A stretch of DNA of 64,000 nt from Lineus longissimus (GCF_910592395.1 NC_088313.1:3600501-3664500); one strand, 5' to 3'. Positions 35,291 to 47,494 are shown, counted from the first letter of the stretch. The notes: generated by a model from the sequence alone, not told the origin. A program made the numbers and translations.

Positions 35291-36476
35291 TGACCTCTGT
35301 GACCTAGAAAAGGAGGTCAAATCCAAAAATCATAAGAAATGTGATGTATCCTTGCTAGGAGTCCCTGCCATAAAATTTTATCGAAAACAATTCACTCAAA
35401 TAGGCAAGATATTGCACTTCTTCCTTTTTCCGTTATGGCCCCCTGGTGGCCGAATAAAGAATCAGATCAGGCCAAAATTCGACATCAGACGTTATCTGAT
35501 GTAGGGGGTTATATGCACCAAGTTTCAAGTTCATAGCTTTACTGGTTAAGAAACGTGCCATAGTTTACACTCTAACAGCCAATTTACGCCATATGACTTC
35601 TGTGACCTTGAAAAGTAGGTCAAATTGAAAACCCGTATAATATGTGATGTATTCTTCAAAACAGTACCTACCATAAGAATTTTATCGAAAACAAGTCACT
35701 TATAAGCGAGATATCACACTTTTTAGATTTCCACTTTTGGCCCCCTGGTGGCAAAGTTAGGAATCAGATCGAACCAAAATTCAACGCCAGAGGCTATGTG
35801 ATATAGGGGGTTATATGTACCAAGTTTCAAGTTCATAGCTTTACTGGTTAAGAAACGTGCCATAGTTTACACTCTAATGGCCAATTTACGTCATATGACC
35901 TCTGTGACCTTGAAAAGTAGGTCAAATTGAAAACCCGTATAATATAAAATGTATATTTGCTATGAGTACCTACAACAAAAGTTTTATCGAAAACAAGTCA
36001 CTTATAAGCGAGATATCACACTTTTTAGATTTCCACTTTTGGCCCCCTGGTGGCAAAGTTAGGAATCAGATCGAACCAAAATTCAGCACCAGAGGCTATG
36101 TGATATAGGGGGTTATATGTACCAAGTTTCAAGTTCATAGCTTTAGTGGTTAAGAAACGTGCCATAGTTTACACTCTAATGGCCAATTTACGCCATATGA
36201 CCTCTGCGACCTTGAAAACAAGGTCAAATTAAAAACCCGTATAATATAAAATGTATATTTGCTATGAGTACCTACAACAAAAGTTTTATCGAAAACAAGT
36301 CACTAATAAGCGAGATATCACACTTTTTAGATATCGACATTTGGCCCCCTGGTGGCCAAACAGAGAATCAGATCGGACCGAAAATCAGTGTCAGAGGTCA
36401 GCTGACCTAGGGCATTCTGTGTACAAAGTTTCAAGTTCATAGCCCTAGCAGTTAAGAAACGTGCCACTGTTAGGAT

Positions 36477-36477
<1 letters not shown>
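35291..36477 (+). repeat. ~302 bp tandem monomers inside element 2
   Basis: The TGACCTCTGTGACCT(T)GA landmark recurs at 35291, 35594, 35896 and 36198, giving periods of 303, 302 and 302 bp. The two central units are nearly identical over long stretches, for example the GCGAGATATCACACTTTTTA block, so duplication inside the element was recent or homogenised. Other shared words are GGCCCCCTGGTGGC, GAATCAGATC and GTTAAGAAACGTGCCA. Confidence 0.9.
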
Positions 36478-36516
<39 letters not shown>

Positions 36517-36517
36517 A
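36478..36517 (+). repeat. (CGA)n microsatellite
   Basis: About 13 CGA units at the same position relative to the monomer and the 3' end as in element 1, but shorter. Confidence 0.9.
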
Positions 36518-36558
36518 CACAGCGCTATCATATAGACTCCCCTTACGGTGAGCCAAAA

Positions 36559-37850
36559 ATGAAGTGATTGCCCACTTGAAATCTGGGTGTCTATTCTCTG
36601 AAAAACAAAGGACGGACTCTGACTCTTGAAATTGGCATTCGTTTCAAAGAGTTCTAATTGGTTTAGGCTTTCAAGTTCAGCCCAAAATGGTGATGCCTAT
36701 GGTCAATCCTTAATTTCCCCAAATTGTGCAAACCGAGGTCGTTTACGAAATCCATATTGGTCCTTCACAGTACACTTTACACTAAAGTACGCGTAGCTGA
36801 CCTTTCTCGATGACTGACCTGTCTGGATTCGCTAAAACATATTTGGTGGTCCATCTGCCATCTGGTCATGAAGGATGAGGTTTTGATGATTTTACATTCA
36901 ACTGGTAAGGATGTCTGATATCCGGGTCGCTATCAAGCCTCTTCCTCTAGGCAACATTCTCTGATCGATTGATAGCCACTCATTTCCTGTTCAGGACGAC
37001 ACAGTTTTGTACCAAGAGGATGGTCATTGTGGGAATCATTATAAATGTAGAAGGATCGTCTGCCTTGTATACCCAAACGTGGTGGAGAGATAAGCGAGTT
37101 CACATTACTTTTTGTACAGACATAAAAGCCCCTTTAACGTTTGTTTACTGTGGTTGTTTCCATTAAAATGACTCACACAACTGCCGTACCAGCACCAGAG
37201 TAACTTGCAGCTTTTGACAGATTTGCAATGATTGAAACAATACATCTGTCTTATAGTATTCTCATATGACAAACTGAATACACAAATACACTTAATTAAC
37301 ATGCAACGATGACAATCATCATGATCACAGAACACTTGTTCACATGCTGTTTATGATCTGTAGCCTCAGCCTCAGCTTCTTCAGAAATTTTCACAAGGTG
37401 ATGCATTGAGAATGATTGACATTTCAGTTCTTGTCAGATACAAGCAGAGAGGATCAATGGTAACAATTATATCTCTTAATTAGATGGGTGTTTGATTCAC
37501 ACTGTTGATGAGGAGACGAGATCATATAGGAGATGGGGAGTGAGGAGATCATCATCATTAACTGGTCAACATTCTTTTAACAGTTCCAATCCTTTGACAT
37601 CACACCCAGTCCTCCATAACTTCAAGGATGTGACCACAGATCACCACAAATCTGATCGAGGGAAAACAGTGACGTCATCATTGGCAAAATGGGTCACCTC
37701 AATGCGTTCCGGTAATCAGTCTTCTGACAACCAACCATATTTAACACTCAATTGGCAGTAAGGTTGCGTATCTATAGAAACTCTTTTGGCCTGGTGGACC
37801 TGTGGTGTCATATGCTCTTTCTTTTGATAGCCTTTCTTCATATTAAATGT
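36559..37850. other. unassigned non-coding DNA
   Basis: No gene or element recognised. A TGACGTCA palindrome (CRE-type word) occurs at about 37669 in otherwise ordinary sequence. Confidence 0.35.
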
Positions 37851-38170
37851 GACACTGGATGAAAGATACAGTACTGCTTTATCTTTCTTAAACTGACATT
37901 GCAAACAATTTATTTGACATCAGGATGAAAAATGAACCGATCCCATCTTGCTTCAAAAGCAATTACATTTGTGACACTGGGTGAAAAATCACCAACCATC
38001 AATTATCTCCAATTAAACTAATAGTATGGGTGTAAGGTTTATATACACCCAGAGTTCAGCAATCAGCAGCACGCCAGACCAAACCTTTCTTAAAGTAAGA
38101 CTGCAAACAATTGATGTGACATCAGGATGAATGATGTTAGATCTCATCAGGCCTCAAAACCAATTTTAAC
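37851..38170 (+). repeat. old tandem duplication, ~207 bp period
   Basis: The block CTTTCTTAAACTGACATTGC followed by AAACAATTTATTTGACATCA (about 37880) recurs at about 38088 as CTTTCTTAAAGTAAGACTGC plus AAACAATTGATGTGACATCA. Both are followed by GGATGAA, GATC(C/T)CATC and TCAAAA(G/C)CAATT. A TGTGACACTGG(A/G)TGAAA word also repeats at 37851 and 37972. Confidence 0.6.
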
Positions 38171-39479
38171 CCTGCACATGGAGTTTACTATTCAACCTTC
38201 AATGTGCCAGCATGCAGCATCTCCTAAACTGATAGTGATAAATTGGTGTGTGGATGATTTAATGCGACACAGCACATTTCAATTAGAAGCACGTGTCATA
38301 TTAATCAACCGCTCTAATCAGACTGCTGACACTTTATCACAAGGGACCTTCACTTTAGCTCCTCAGTACTGTACTGAATTAATAGTAAACTGTGTTGCGT
38401 CAGAGAATACTCAATTCATTCTCACGTTTCGGTAGAAACTCGATGCGGATGGTGTCTTTACGCCTCATTGAAAAACTAAAACACATTCAAAGCTCAATTC
38501 CCCTAACTTCATTTGTTTACACGGAGACCCACCAATGGTTACTACTCAAACCATGATCGGGTCAATAAAAACAATGAAAATCAAAGTTCATTGATTGTTT
38601 AGTCAGCACATACGGTAACTTATTTTGAGTCACCCTGTGTCATTTTTAGTTTCAGTCAAAAAGTGCAGAGGGCAGCAAAGTATTGCAACATTGTGCTTGA
38701 GAGGAGCTGAGTCTTGTCATCAGAATTCTAAGATTAGAGAAAAATAAGACCTTCAGATTCTCAGAAGCTAGATTTAAGAATAGTCTGAGAGACTTTCAGT
38801 ACAGATAGCTTGTGCTATACAAGCCTGTCACTGTCTCTTCAGGCTATAGTGCAGCTAATTCACCTCTTGTTCATCAACAACCTAGTGATCTAGCTTTTGA
38901 TCTTATGTCAAGCACTCTCTTCAGGGAAAGAGAAGTATTAACCTAATCAAGGTGCACCTGACAAAACTGCTTGAGTAAGGCTTGCATCTGAAGGAGGTTC
39001 TGGCTAAAAGCTATACGCTTTTCTTTCTTGGTTCAACTTGCTTGAGGTTTACACGCTAAACCTAGCATGCAAAACAAAACTAGCCATGGCACACAAATTG
39101 ATATGTCCCTTTTGTAAACCTGTAAGTGATGAGAGACCTAGCATGCCTGTCAGTTTTCCTCCAAATTAAAGACCACAAAGTCTGCTAGACATAATTTTAT
39201 TGATGTGGCTAAATCAATTGCCAGCCACTTCAAGAGACAACTTGAGTAATTGGTCTACAGCAGTGGGGGAAGGAGAACTTTGATAGTCTAATGATGGTGA
39301 AGGGTTCTCCACTATGGTTTTCGTCCAGGCGCAGCGCCCTGATATTTCTTTCCATTTCAGCGCCCAAACAAAACATCTTTCACCCGCACAATGACATCCC
39401 TTCTGAATCTCCAGTTCATTACATGCCCTTTTTCACGTTCACTCACAAGTCTAAGTCACAGTGTTGTCATCTTCGAACC
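38171..39479. other. unassigned non-coding DNA
   Basis: No gene or element recognised. Confidence 0.35.
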
Positions 39480-39632
39480 ATGCTTTATGTACCCAGCCTG
39501 TCGTCGGCTATACTTTTATGCTGTTTTGTGTGGAGTGTGGATGGGAAGCACTGCAAAAACCAGAGACAAGGTCCTGGTAAAAAACTGGTTAATTTGACTC
39601 ATTGCTCAGGTCATCTGTCTCTTACAGATTAA
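39480..39632 (+). CDS. possible short secreted peptide, 50 codons, speculative
   Basis: From the ATG at 39480 the frame encodes a hydrophobic N-terminus, MLYVPSLSSAILLCCFVW, followed by a basic stretch with two Cys residues and an NLT N-glycosylation sequon. It stops at 39632. That is the shape of a signal peptide plus short mature peptide. Against it, the frame is open well upstream of this ATG (to 39291), no promoter or poly(A) signal is evident, and hydrophobic 20-residue runs are common by chance. The last bases, CTGTCTCTTACAG, also look like a splice acceptor. No family is recognised. Confidence 0.12.
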   Translation: MLYVPSLSSAILLCCFVWSVDGKHCKNQRQGPGKKLVNLTHCSGHLSLTD

Positions 39633-40379
39633 TCAAGCTGTTCTTCCCTGCTAATCTTACTGTTAAAGGTTAGAGTAAGTCACAGAAAGATTCATTCTTT
39701 GACCTGGGTTGACCCTTATATCATTATACCGCCAGAATTGCTCTAATCAGTTGACCAACTGATCGTCACCTCAGCCTTTAAGAGCACAAAGCAGAATCAA
39801 TCTCCTCAGACATGGTGGTTTCATTCCTTATTACACGCCCTGCCTTTAAAAGCCTTCGAGTCTGAACCATGTTAGAAAGGTTTCAAGCCGCTCAAACTAT
39901 CGAGGGCTGGTCACTGTTTGACTTGAGTTTACATCTTTGACCCTTGATTATATCACATTTCTTTTGCATTTAGTCCAAATTCCTAAATATCAATCCACGT
40001 AATATATAAATTCAGGAGATCAAGGTTATGGGAGACGCAGACATGCAGAGCTGCACCAGGTTGGGAAATTGCAACATTTTGCTCACAGTTGAGACCAATA
40101 TCAACATCCTGATCACATAAGAAATCAATGAAATGAATATTGACATTGAAAGTTATCTGGTAAGATTATTTCCAAAGCCCGCCGATTCATTGATAATATT
40201 CACTGCAGTTTCTGCAGTAGGCTTGCCTTTTCCTGTATTAATCCCTTTCTGGCAAACAGTTTATATAATCAAGGAGGTATTTTCCGTCAGATGTAACCTT
40301 GGTGGAGTGAGCAGATTTGAATGCCACCAAAGATGGACTGAATAAAACCAAAACCAACATATTAATGTATCCAGTACCA
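39633..40379. other. unassigned non-coding DNA
   Basis: No feature recognised. Confidence 0.35.
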
Positions 40380-40429
40380 GATTCAAATTTCCTTGTAGGA
40401 TCTGGATAGACATGATGGAGAACCTTTAA

Positions 40430-40687
40430 TCTTCCACAGGTAAGGGACTTGCCCAAGACAATCCCTCTACTACTAGATGAAAATTTGGGTGGGAGAACGG
40501 TTCCTAATAAATATTCCAACCGGCATCAGTTAGAAATCAATGTTTAAACTAAGCGGTTTACCCAATGCTCCCACACATGAAGGACAAGAATCTAACGGAA
40601 AAGGAAGTTACATCGATCACGTATATGAAAACCTCGTGAGTATCTGAGTGGCATAACCCATTCCAATACAGGAACCAACAAGCTAGA
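40430..40687 (+). repeat. diverged upstream relatives of the 124 bp unit
   Basis: GAAGTTACATCGATCACG, TATGAAAACCTCGTGAG and TATCTGAGTGGCATAACC at 40600-40665 correspond to GTAACATGACTTGGTGAATG, AAAATCTCAGAGAGAATCTC and AGTGGTAGAGCC of the 124 bp doublet. GGACTTGCCCAAGACAAT at about 40445 resembles its GCCTTGCCCATGACCCTT. The doublet therefore sits at the end of an older degenerate array. Confidence 0.45.
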
Positions 40688-40931
40688 TTATAATAAGTGC
40701 CTTGCCCATGACCCTTATCCTAAAGTCATGTACCATTCCTCACACAGAAAAGAAAGTAACATGACTTGGTGAATGAAAATCTCAGAGAGAATCTCAGTGG
40801 TAGAGCCAAGTTTATAATAAGTGCCTTGCCCATGACCCTTATCCTAAAGTCATGTACCATTCCTCACACAGAAAAGAAAGTAACATGACTTGGTGAATGA
40901 AAATCTCAGAGAGAATCTCAGTGGTGGAGCC
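40688..40931 (+). repeat. near-perfect 124 bp tandem doublet
   Basis: The first unit runs 40688-40811 and the second 40812-40931. Over the shared ~120 bp I see a single difference (GTGGTAGAGCC against GTGGTGGAGCC). This is by far the youngest tandem duplication in the window apart from the Helentron monomers. Confidence 0.95.
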
Positions 40932-42972
40932 CACTCCTATAAAGGTTCAAAGCAGCATCGGTACCAAATCACTGCCTCATCATACCATGACAGGAATCTT
41001 GCATTTTATCGATCGTCTGTCCGATTCTTATTAACTGCAAAGAGGATCTTCTCTGTTGAGATTAATATGCAAACAGGTCTCAGTTTGTGATATCCAACAC
41101 TCACATGAAAAGGATTGAGGATAAGACTTTATTCATTGTGCCACAAATAAATAGACTATTTGCTGTTGTTCATAACCGATAACTGTTGTTATGGACTACG
41201 AGCATCCAGAAAGGATACAAAGATAAAGTAAGTCGAGTCTTACTGTTTGCTATTGGTAGCTATTTATAGATGCATGATTTATCATATTAACCCCTTAGGT
41301 CATCACTCGGTCCCTTGTCAAGGACACACATTAAACATATGCATGTGTAAATGGGATCATTCTACTTTGACAAGATGATTCCATGTTGGTATGTTTAAAG
41401 CCATTTACTAATTTTTAGTGGCTCTATTTCATCCCAAAGCAACAGGTGCCAACGACAATCGTATATATCGTGTTATCAACAATTCACTATTGAATTGAAA
41501 ACTTCTATCACTAAGTCTCTACATCCCCGGATAATCAACTTCTTTAACAGAAATTTGACCGAGTTGACTGTTCCTAATTTTGCTCAGAGACAATTCTTGT
41601 CATGCCTTGGGGAAATCAAGTGGACACAGGGAACAGTCGAGTTAACTTTTGATAAGTCCCAATGAAGGCTTTTCGAGACAAACGCAATAATTGATTTCAT
41701 CACACGATTTAGAATGGTCACTTGTGCAAGCAGAATACAAATGATCATTCCCCCAAATATCTCGATAGATCCTTTACCTTGACCATTCTTGAGTTCAGAA
41801 GAACAATCAAGCTATGAACCGTCTTGGGAAATCACAAAACGGAAGTGCCTAATTTCTTTCAAATAAAACCAGTAATCATTAGGAGGAATGCTTTCTTTGG
41901 CAATGCGAAAAAATGGCACCACTGGTGTTTGATTTTTGAAATATCGCTTCTTTGCTAGTTTCCCACAACAATGGGGTAGTCAGGAATTTTCAGTTTCAAT
42001 TTTCAAAATTTGAGAATGAACAGATTTTTTTTAAGGCTTCACTATAAACAGAAAACAGAGTATTTCTCCTGACACACCAAGGTAATTCAGAAGTTGGCAA
42101 CCGTATGATTTGTTCACAATTATGTCAGAAGAAGCGTAAAGTTTAGAGTCAATAGTTCAAACTTTAGGTACTTGTTGAGATTCCCAATACACAAATCCAC
42201 TCCACTGATCAAGTGACTAGACACGCTACTCAGGGAATCTGATGGCACAATCCGAAAACTTTAACCAAACGGTATACATTACCACATGCAATTGACAAGA
42301 AAGCCAATTTCTAAACAGAGAATCTAAGAAAGTAAACAACTACAAAGTTGATAAACAGGAGGATCTGAGAAGCTGCTCCTGTTAAAGGGGATTTCGTATG
42401 ACCAACGTTTTGGTCAACATTTTATATTTTCTCGGTGGTGGACCTCTCATTTCCTGTTTATAAGTCCAGCGCAGATCAGTAAGCTTAACACAGCCTGATG
42501 AACAATTGTGGACAGTAGGGGCTGCAATAGGGTTCCATTCAGAAACTTGCGTATGACCTGATGATGCACAAATTCCTTTGATACCGACTGATGCGTGGAA
42601 AGGCATTGTATTGCTTGTACTAAGTTCGCTTTGAGTCTCCAAGCAATAATGTAGTAATAAGACAGTAATAAGACTTTTTACATCAATTTTTAAAGAAAGG
42701 AAAGATGATCACATTGCCACTGTGTGACATCGGATATCAGCAGGCTGGTCACAGGATTCAAGGCTAGCTTAAACACTGCAGGGACTGAATGCAACTGAAT
42801 TTCTTTTTTTAGTGCAAGAAGATTCTTAAGCTTATTTGGTGTAATCACCACAACGTGACCAATTTATGATCATCGATGATTAGCAGGCTGATCACGTTAC
42901 AATAGAATAACGAAACAGAGCAGAGGATCAAATACAAGAAATGAGTAAAGCGGATGATTAACATTGTTTGTC
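40932..42972. other. unassigned non-coding DNA
   Basis: No gene recognised. A TCAGCAGGCTGGTCAC word at about 42733 recurs as TTAGCAGGCTGATCAC at about 42880, suggesting a ~147 bp diverged duplication just upstream of the hairpin pair. Confidence 0.35.
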
Positions 42973-43093
42973 CACAATCAAGTAGATGCAAGGAACTCGA
43001 AAGATCGAGTTGGAGATCGAGTAGGGGAGCCTTCACAATCAAATAGATGCAAGGAACAAGAAAGTTCTTGTCGGAGCAGCGGAGCCTTCACAG
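42973..43093 (+). repeat. tandem pair of 61 bp units with hairpins
   Basis: Two units share CACAATCAA(G/A)TAGATGCAAGG and GGAGCCTTCACA, with period 61. Each has a small hairpin at the same place: ACTCGA-AAGA-TCGAGT at 42995-43010 and ACAAGA-AAGT-TCTTGT at 43056-43071. The two stem positions that differ between units have changed on both sides, so pairing is kept. Confidence 0.75.
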
Positions 43094-43527
43094 AAGGGGC
43101 CAATGCACATATACCCTAATTTACTTGTTTCAGTCGGCCAACGGCAACTTGTTTCCATTCATGTCAGCACTCCCAGCAATGTTGAGACTAAAAGATATAC
43201 ATGTAATGGTTGTGGGAATAATTTGAAGCTGTATATACCTCCTCAGTATAGGTTTATGGGCCGGGAAGGAATGCTAAGACTAGATGTAGTAATTACCAAG
43301 ATAAGGGGAAATTGCCATGATCAGCATTTACCTGACACAATGATTTGATATGAATCTCAAAACAAGAGTATCCTATCTTACATGTCTGACATGTTGGAAG
43401 TAATTGCTCTTAAAGGGGTATGGCCTCATATTAACTGATGGCTAATTTTCAAATTCAATTACAAATTCTGCACAAACAGCGTTAGCCTTAAGAACAGAAA
43501 TCTGTCCAACGGATTTAGCGAAGACTC
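43094..43527. other. unassigned non-coding DNA
   Basis: No feature recognised. Confidence 0.35.
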
Positions 43528-43605
43528 CATCCTCCTATAGCAGGCCCTTGGATCATTTCTTAAAAATATGCCAGAGTGTGTACAAAGGCCTGCTAAAGGA
43601 GGATG
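43528..43605 (+). other. 23 bp inverted repeat around a 32 bp loop
   Basis: The left arm, 43528-43550 (CATCCTCCTATAGCAGGCCC then TTG), pairs with 43583-43605 at 21 of 23 positions. The loop is 32 bases. Pairing does not extend into a clear basal stem, so a microRNA precursor is possible but not well supported. A tiny foldback element is the other reading. Confidence 0.6.
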
Positions 43606-45414
43606 AAACACTCCTGCCAGTGAAGGTTTGAAATTGATTAATACTTTCTTTGACAGATGGAATAGGGAGCAAAATTAAGTAAATCCCTTTACTGCAAATT
43701 ATAATTGGCATTGAGCCGGAGGCTGTCAAGGCAATATTTGTTACGGGAGCCTCAATTATATGTTTTTAATGCACTAGCATTTTATTTGAGGTTTTTAAGA
43801 TTGCACCATAGTTGGGAAAGACGTGGCAGTAGTTTTAATTGGCCAGGCTTTAGGGATTCAAGGCAATTAGACAATTTCAAAGCTGAAGAATAAAAATAAT
43901 GGGTTAGGCAGGTCTGTTCTGATAAAGAAACAAATCTAAGTTGCCACAAAGGATATTAGGTATAACCTCACCAACGGAGGACTCAAAGTTCCTTTCTACA
44001 CCATATGACTAAGCCACTAGCAGAACTATTTTGGGGTTGCACATCACCTCAAACATGTCAAAATGGAACATGTACATCCTTTAAACGTCAGTTACAGTTC
44101 ATGCACCAGTAGACCTCATCTCATAGCAATTTCATGACCATATTACCAGGACAGGATGGTTTACCAGTGATGTTTTGCTGCAATCCCTTGCATGCTGCCA
44201 AGAAATCATATCATGTGCAGCCAATCAGGCAGAGGTCGATTCGATCTTTCTTAATGATATATGTAATATACCTGGTGCTTTCCTGAATACAGATGAAGAA
44301 GTGTTATCACTCCTTATTTCACAAGGTGCTGCTGCGACCAAAATGGCATTTATTCCTGTAAATTGGAACCTATTTCTAAGATGCTTTTAGAACTAAAGCA
44401 CTTGACCTGAAGGAAAACAATGTACTGAGGACTGGGTAGCCGGTAGCTCTTGGTATTAGTACCAATAATAGTGCCATAGGTCCATTAAGGCTGGGCGGCA
44501 TTTAACTTGTTGTTCCTCGTGAGGGGGGGGGGCAATAGGCCCCCTGGGGGAAGAACACAACATTTCATCCCAAAACTGCATGAAAAACATGTTCTTAAGA
44601 TGTCTGATACATCTCTGGACTTCTTCAGTAGTCTTGAGACACACTTTCCATTGATTAGATTTTCACTCACCACTAACCCAGCAACCTGGCGCTGTCTGGT
44701 ATTGGGAAATTTAACGCCATCTTAAACATTTGTCAATTCAACTAGTGACGTCTTAGCTATAGATCTCAATTGACACTAGCATTAAAGCCCATGAATCAGC
44801 CAAGTGTAATCAGAGAGAAACTATGGATTGAGATGTGTGGATGGAAGCGAGTTGGCCACGTCGTAAGTTGTGACCCTATTCTTGTACAATCCATTCATAA
44901 ATGTTTTGCCAACATCATTTGGATCTTTGGAGTGCAAAACACTGGTCAGATTTCTTTAGAAAGTTGCTCTTATTGCTTCTTGATTCATGACCAAACAGAA
45001 TTTTCATGTTTCAGCAATACAGTATGGAAGTAAAGCCCAACATACATTTGGGGGAAGGGGGAGTTCCTGGATAGGCAGTATTTCTTGGAAAAATCAAAAA
45101 ATGGAAAAAAATTTTACTAAAGTTTTTGCCGAGTCCCCAAAATGATGGAACGGATGACATAAAACACCATTAAGACAAATTTTACATACTTGTGAAAAAC
45201 ATGTGACGGGGCAGGGGGGGGAGGCTGCACTTGTTAACAGAGTTGATTCCAAAAACTCACTTTTAAGAATGCAAACGTGAATGCAAACGTGTAATTGCAT
45301 ATTGACATTGACCTCATCAAACCTGTTGCCTGCTTAAGATTGTCCTTATAAGCACTACAAGTCAACGACCTGTAATTTGTCAGAAGTACTCGATGTCTTT
45401 GATATCTCCATACT
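43606..45414. other. unassigned; contains a short shared G-rich word at 44515-44545
   Basis: GGGGGGCAATAGGCCCC at about 44525-44541 recurs at about 47163-47179. I take these as two small remnants of one dispersed repeat. Nothing else is recognised. Confidence 0.35.
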
Positions 45415-45775
45415 CGTGAAACCAGGACATAGGACAGGATAGACACCAGGGCAGATGAGGTTTCCAATATCCTGAATGGCAAGGATAGTTCCATGTGAGG
45501 GGAATTTCAAAGAAGGACAAACTACCGGTACATACCAAGAACATCCGAATATAAATAGTATAAAGGTGAGAACAACAGGTATTCACACCAGCAAGAGTTG
45601 ACAATATGCCCATTTTCAAAATCATTACCCACGAAGGTATCATCACAGCTGCTTAGGAATAGAAACCTTGCCACAAGATGACAGGACTCCAGGGCAGATT
45701 GGGTTTCCAATATCCTGAAGTGCAGGGAGAGTTTGGAATTTCATAGACGGACGCTACCGGTATATAGATACTGCT
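45415..45775 (+). repeat. tandem duplication, ~242 bp period
   Basis: CCAGGGCAGATGAGGTTTCC followed by AATATCCTGAA (about 45446) recurs at about 45689 as CCAGGGCAGATTGGGTTTCC plus AATATCCTGAA. Shared downstream words are GGATAGTT/GGAGAGTT, GGAATTTCA and TACCGGTA. The units are diverged and interrupted. Confidence 0.6.
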
Positions 45776-47494
45776 TCCGAGGGTCTCACAAGCAGAAAGT
45801 GTACATTAGGATACACGTCAATAGAATAGTGTATTCAAGTCCTACATGACAAACAATCGTGCAGCTACAAAGAACATGGAAACGTTGACAAATTCTAAGC
45901 AATATGTTTGTCTCTGTAATGTCTGTGGCTGTGTATCTTTTGGCTGTTCTCCTGTGGACTTTGAAGTATTGTTTCCATTTGTCTCCAAAGCATTTTTCCT
46001 TGGTACAACCAATAGAATGTCTTATATGCCAAAGAAAAGATTCATTTTGTGTGGGTGCATCACAAGATCCCAAGCCAACATGGAACTAGGAAAGACAGGA
46101 CGAGCAAAGAGTCTATGGATACGCAGCCTCAAGGAGCCATGCACTTCAAGTTAGCCAAACCCATGAAGCCGAAAAGATACTGAAGAGACTGTGCGACAGG
46201 CTTCTTCGGAGTCACCAGGCACCCAAAATCTAATCCAAATTCGACCCCCACCTCTAAAAGACAGCCCTTGTTCCCAGAATTTGTTAAATGAACGTCACAA
46301 TCTCAGCACCTACTGTATAATTAGTATCGCCCCCAACTACAACATCAGGATAATCTGAAGTTTCTTGTAGTGTAAACATCGGTTTCATATAAAACTAACA
46401 CTCCCAGTCAATAATTTGAGAACCAGCAACCCTCAAATGATAACTGAACAAGAAGGTGTCTCATCTTTTCCAATGATACGCCTTTGTCCTTGAAAAACAT
46501 ATCGAATTCCTTGTCCATGAAATACGAGTGATGAAATGAAAAATAGGTGCCAATAATAGAACCAAGATGCGCCTCTTTCAATATAAATGGTTTTGTATCT
46601 TTGATTCAACCAAAAGTGGACATTCTCTTTTTGCGATATTGATACTAGTAAATACTGTTACACGTACTTAAGCATGTTAAGTGCCAGAAATTCACTATAG
46701 AATTTCCAATCTGGCCAAAATCCTTACACAAGGGCAATCTTAACAGACAAATCATTCAATATATCAGAACTCAGACCAAACCACTTTTTCATATAAGAGG
46801 CAATTGGCATCGACTGAGGAATATTTCTAGATCGGTCTTCGCTGAAAAAAAATGACAAGTGCTATTGTCGAGATGTCTCATTTTTCTAAAATTGCCAATT
46901 TCTTCTGCGGAATGCAATTTTCTTTGGAGTGGTGTGAGGTATTCTGGGCCGGAGCGTCAGATCCATTAAATGATAGCGGTGACAACTGCGAGACTTGGGA
47001 CCATGTTTGCAGCACAATATTCTTTCTTTCCCGGACAATTGACTATTTTTAACGACTTTCCACAGAAAAGAATGCGGCCAATTTCTATACAGTGAGGATA
47101 TTGATAGTGATGGTCAAGAAATCATCATGGCAGAGTCGTATTTAAAATTTTTGTCTAGGGAGGGGGGCAATAGGCCCCATCCACTCTCCTCCAAGGACAC
47201 ATCCTTCCCTTTATACAACTTCCAATAATATTTAAATCCAAAGTATTACGAGCTCTGTCGTTCAGCTTCAAAACTGCCAATAGGCATTTCCATATTTTTA
47301 GCTAATTCTTATAATCTGACAGGCAATACTATTTCAATCAAAAATTCATTATTTTCTAGCAATGTAATCTGTAAGTTAATACTTTTTTGATAGGATTTTT
47401 ACAACCAATGTCACAAAATCGACTAATGTAAGGAACTGAACCATGAGAATAGAATCGTTCAGTGAGTAATTACATGATCATACTTTTAACCGCC
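45776..47494. other. unassigned non-coding DNA
   Basis: Overlapping open frames of ~95-102 codons on both strands at 45786-46154 match nothing I know. The G-rich word shared with 44525 lies at about 47163. Confidence 0.35.

Larger units (their letters stand above)
34848..36558 (+). mobile_element. Helentron-like non-autonomous element 2
   Basis: Same plan as element 1. A 5' GGCCAGGGGCC palindrome is followed by GTGCTCACCGTA (34861-34872). Then come four full ~302 bp monomers plus a partial one and a (CGA)n tract, and the element ends in TACGGTGAGCCAAAA. The 10 bp GCTCACCGTA near the 5' end is an exact inverted match to TACGGTGAGC at 36544-36553. In element 1 the corresponding bases are GCTCACCTC and GAGGTGAGC, so each element's two ends agree with each other even where the elements differ. 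Confidence 0.7.

Noticed and set aside
44525-44541. GGGGGGCAATAGGCCCC shared with about 47163, as a possible element terminus
   Set aside because: The shared word is too short to define an element and no inverted partner is near either copy.
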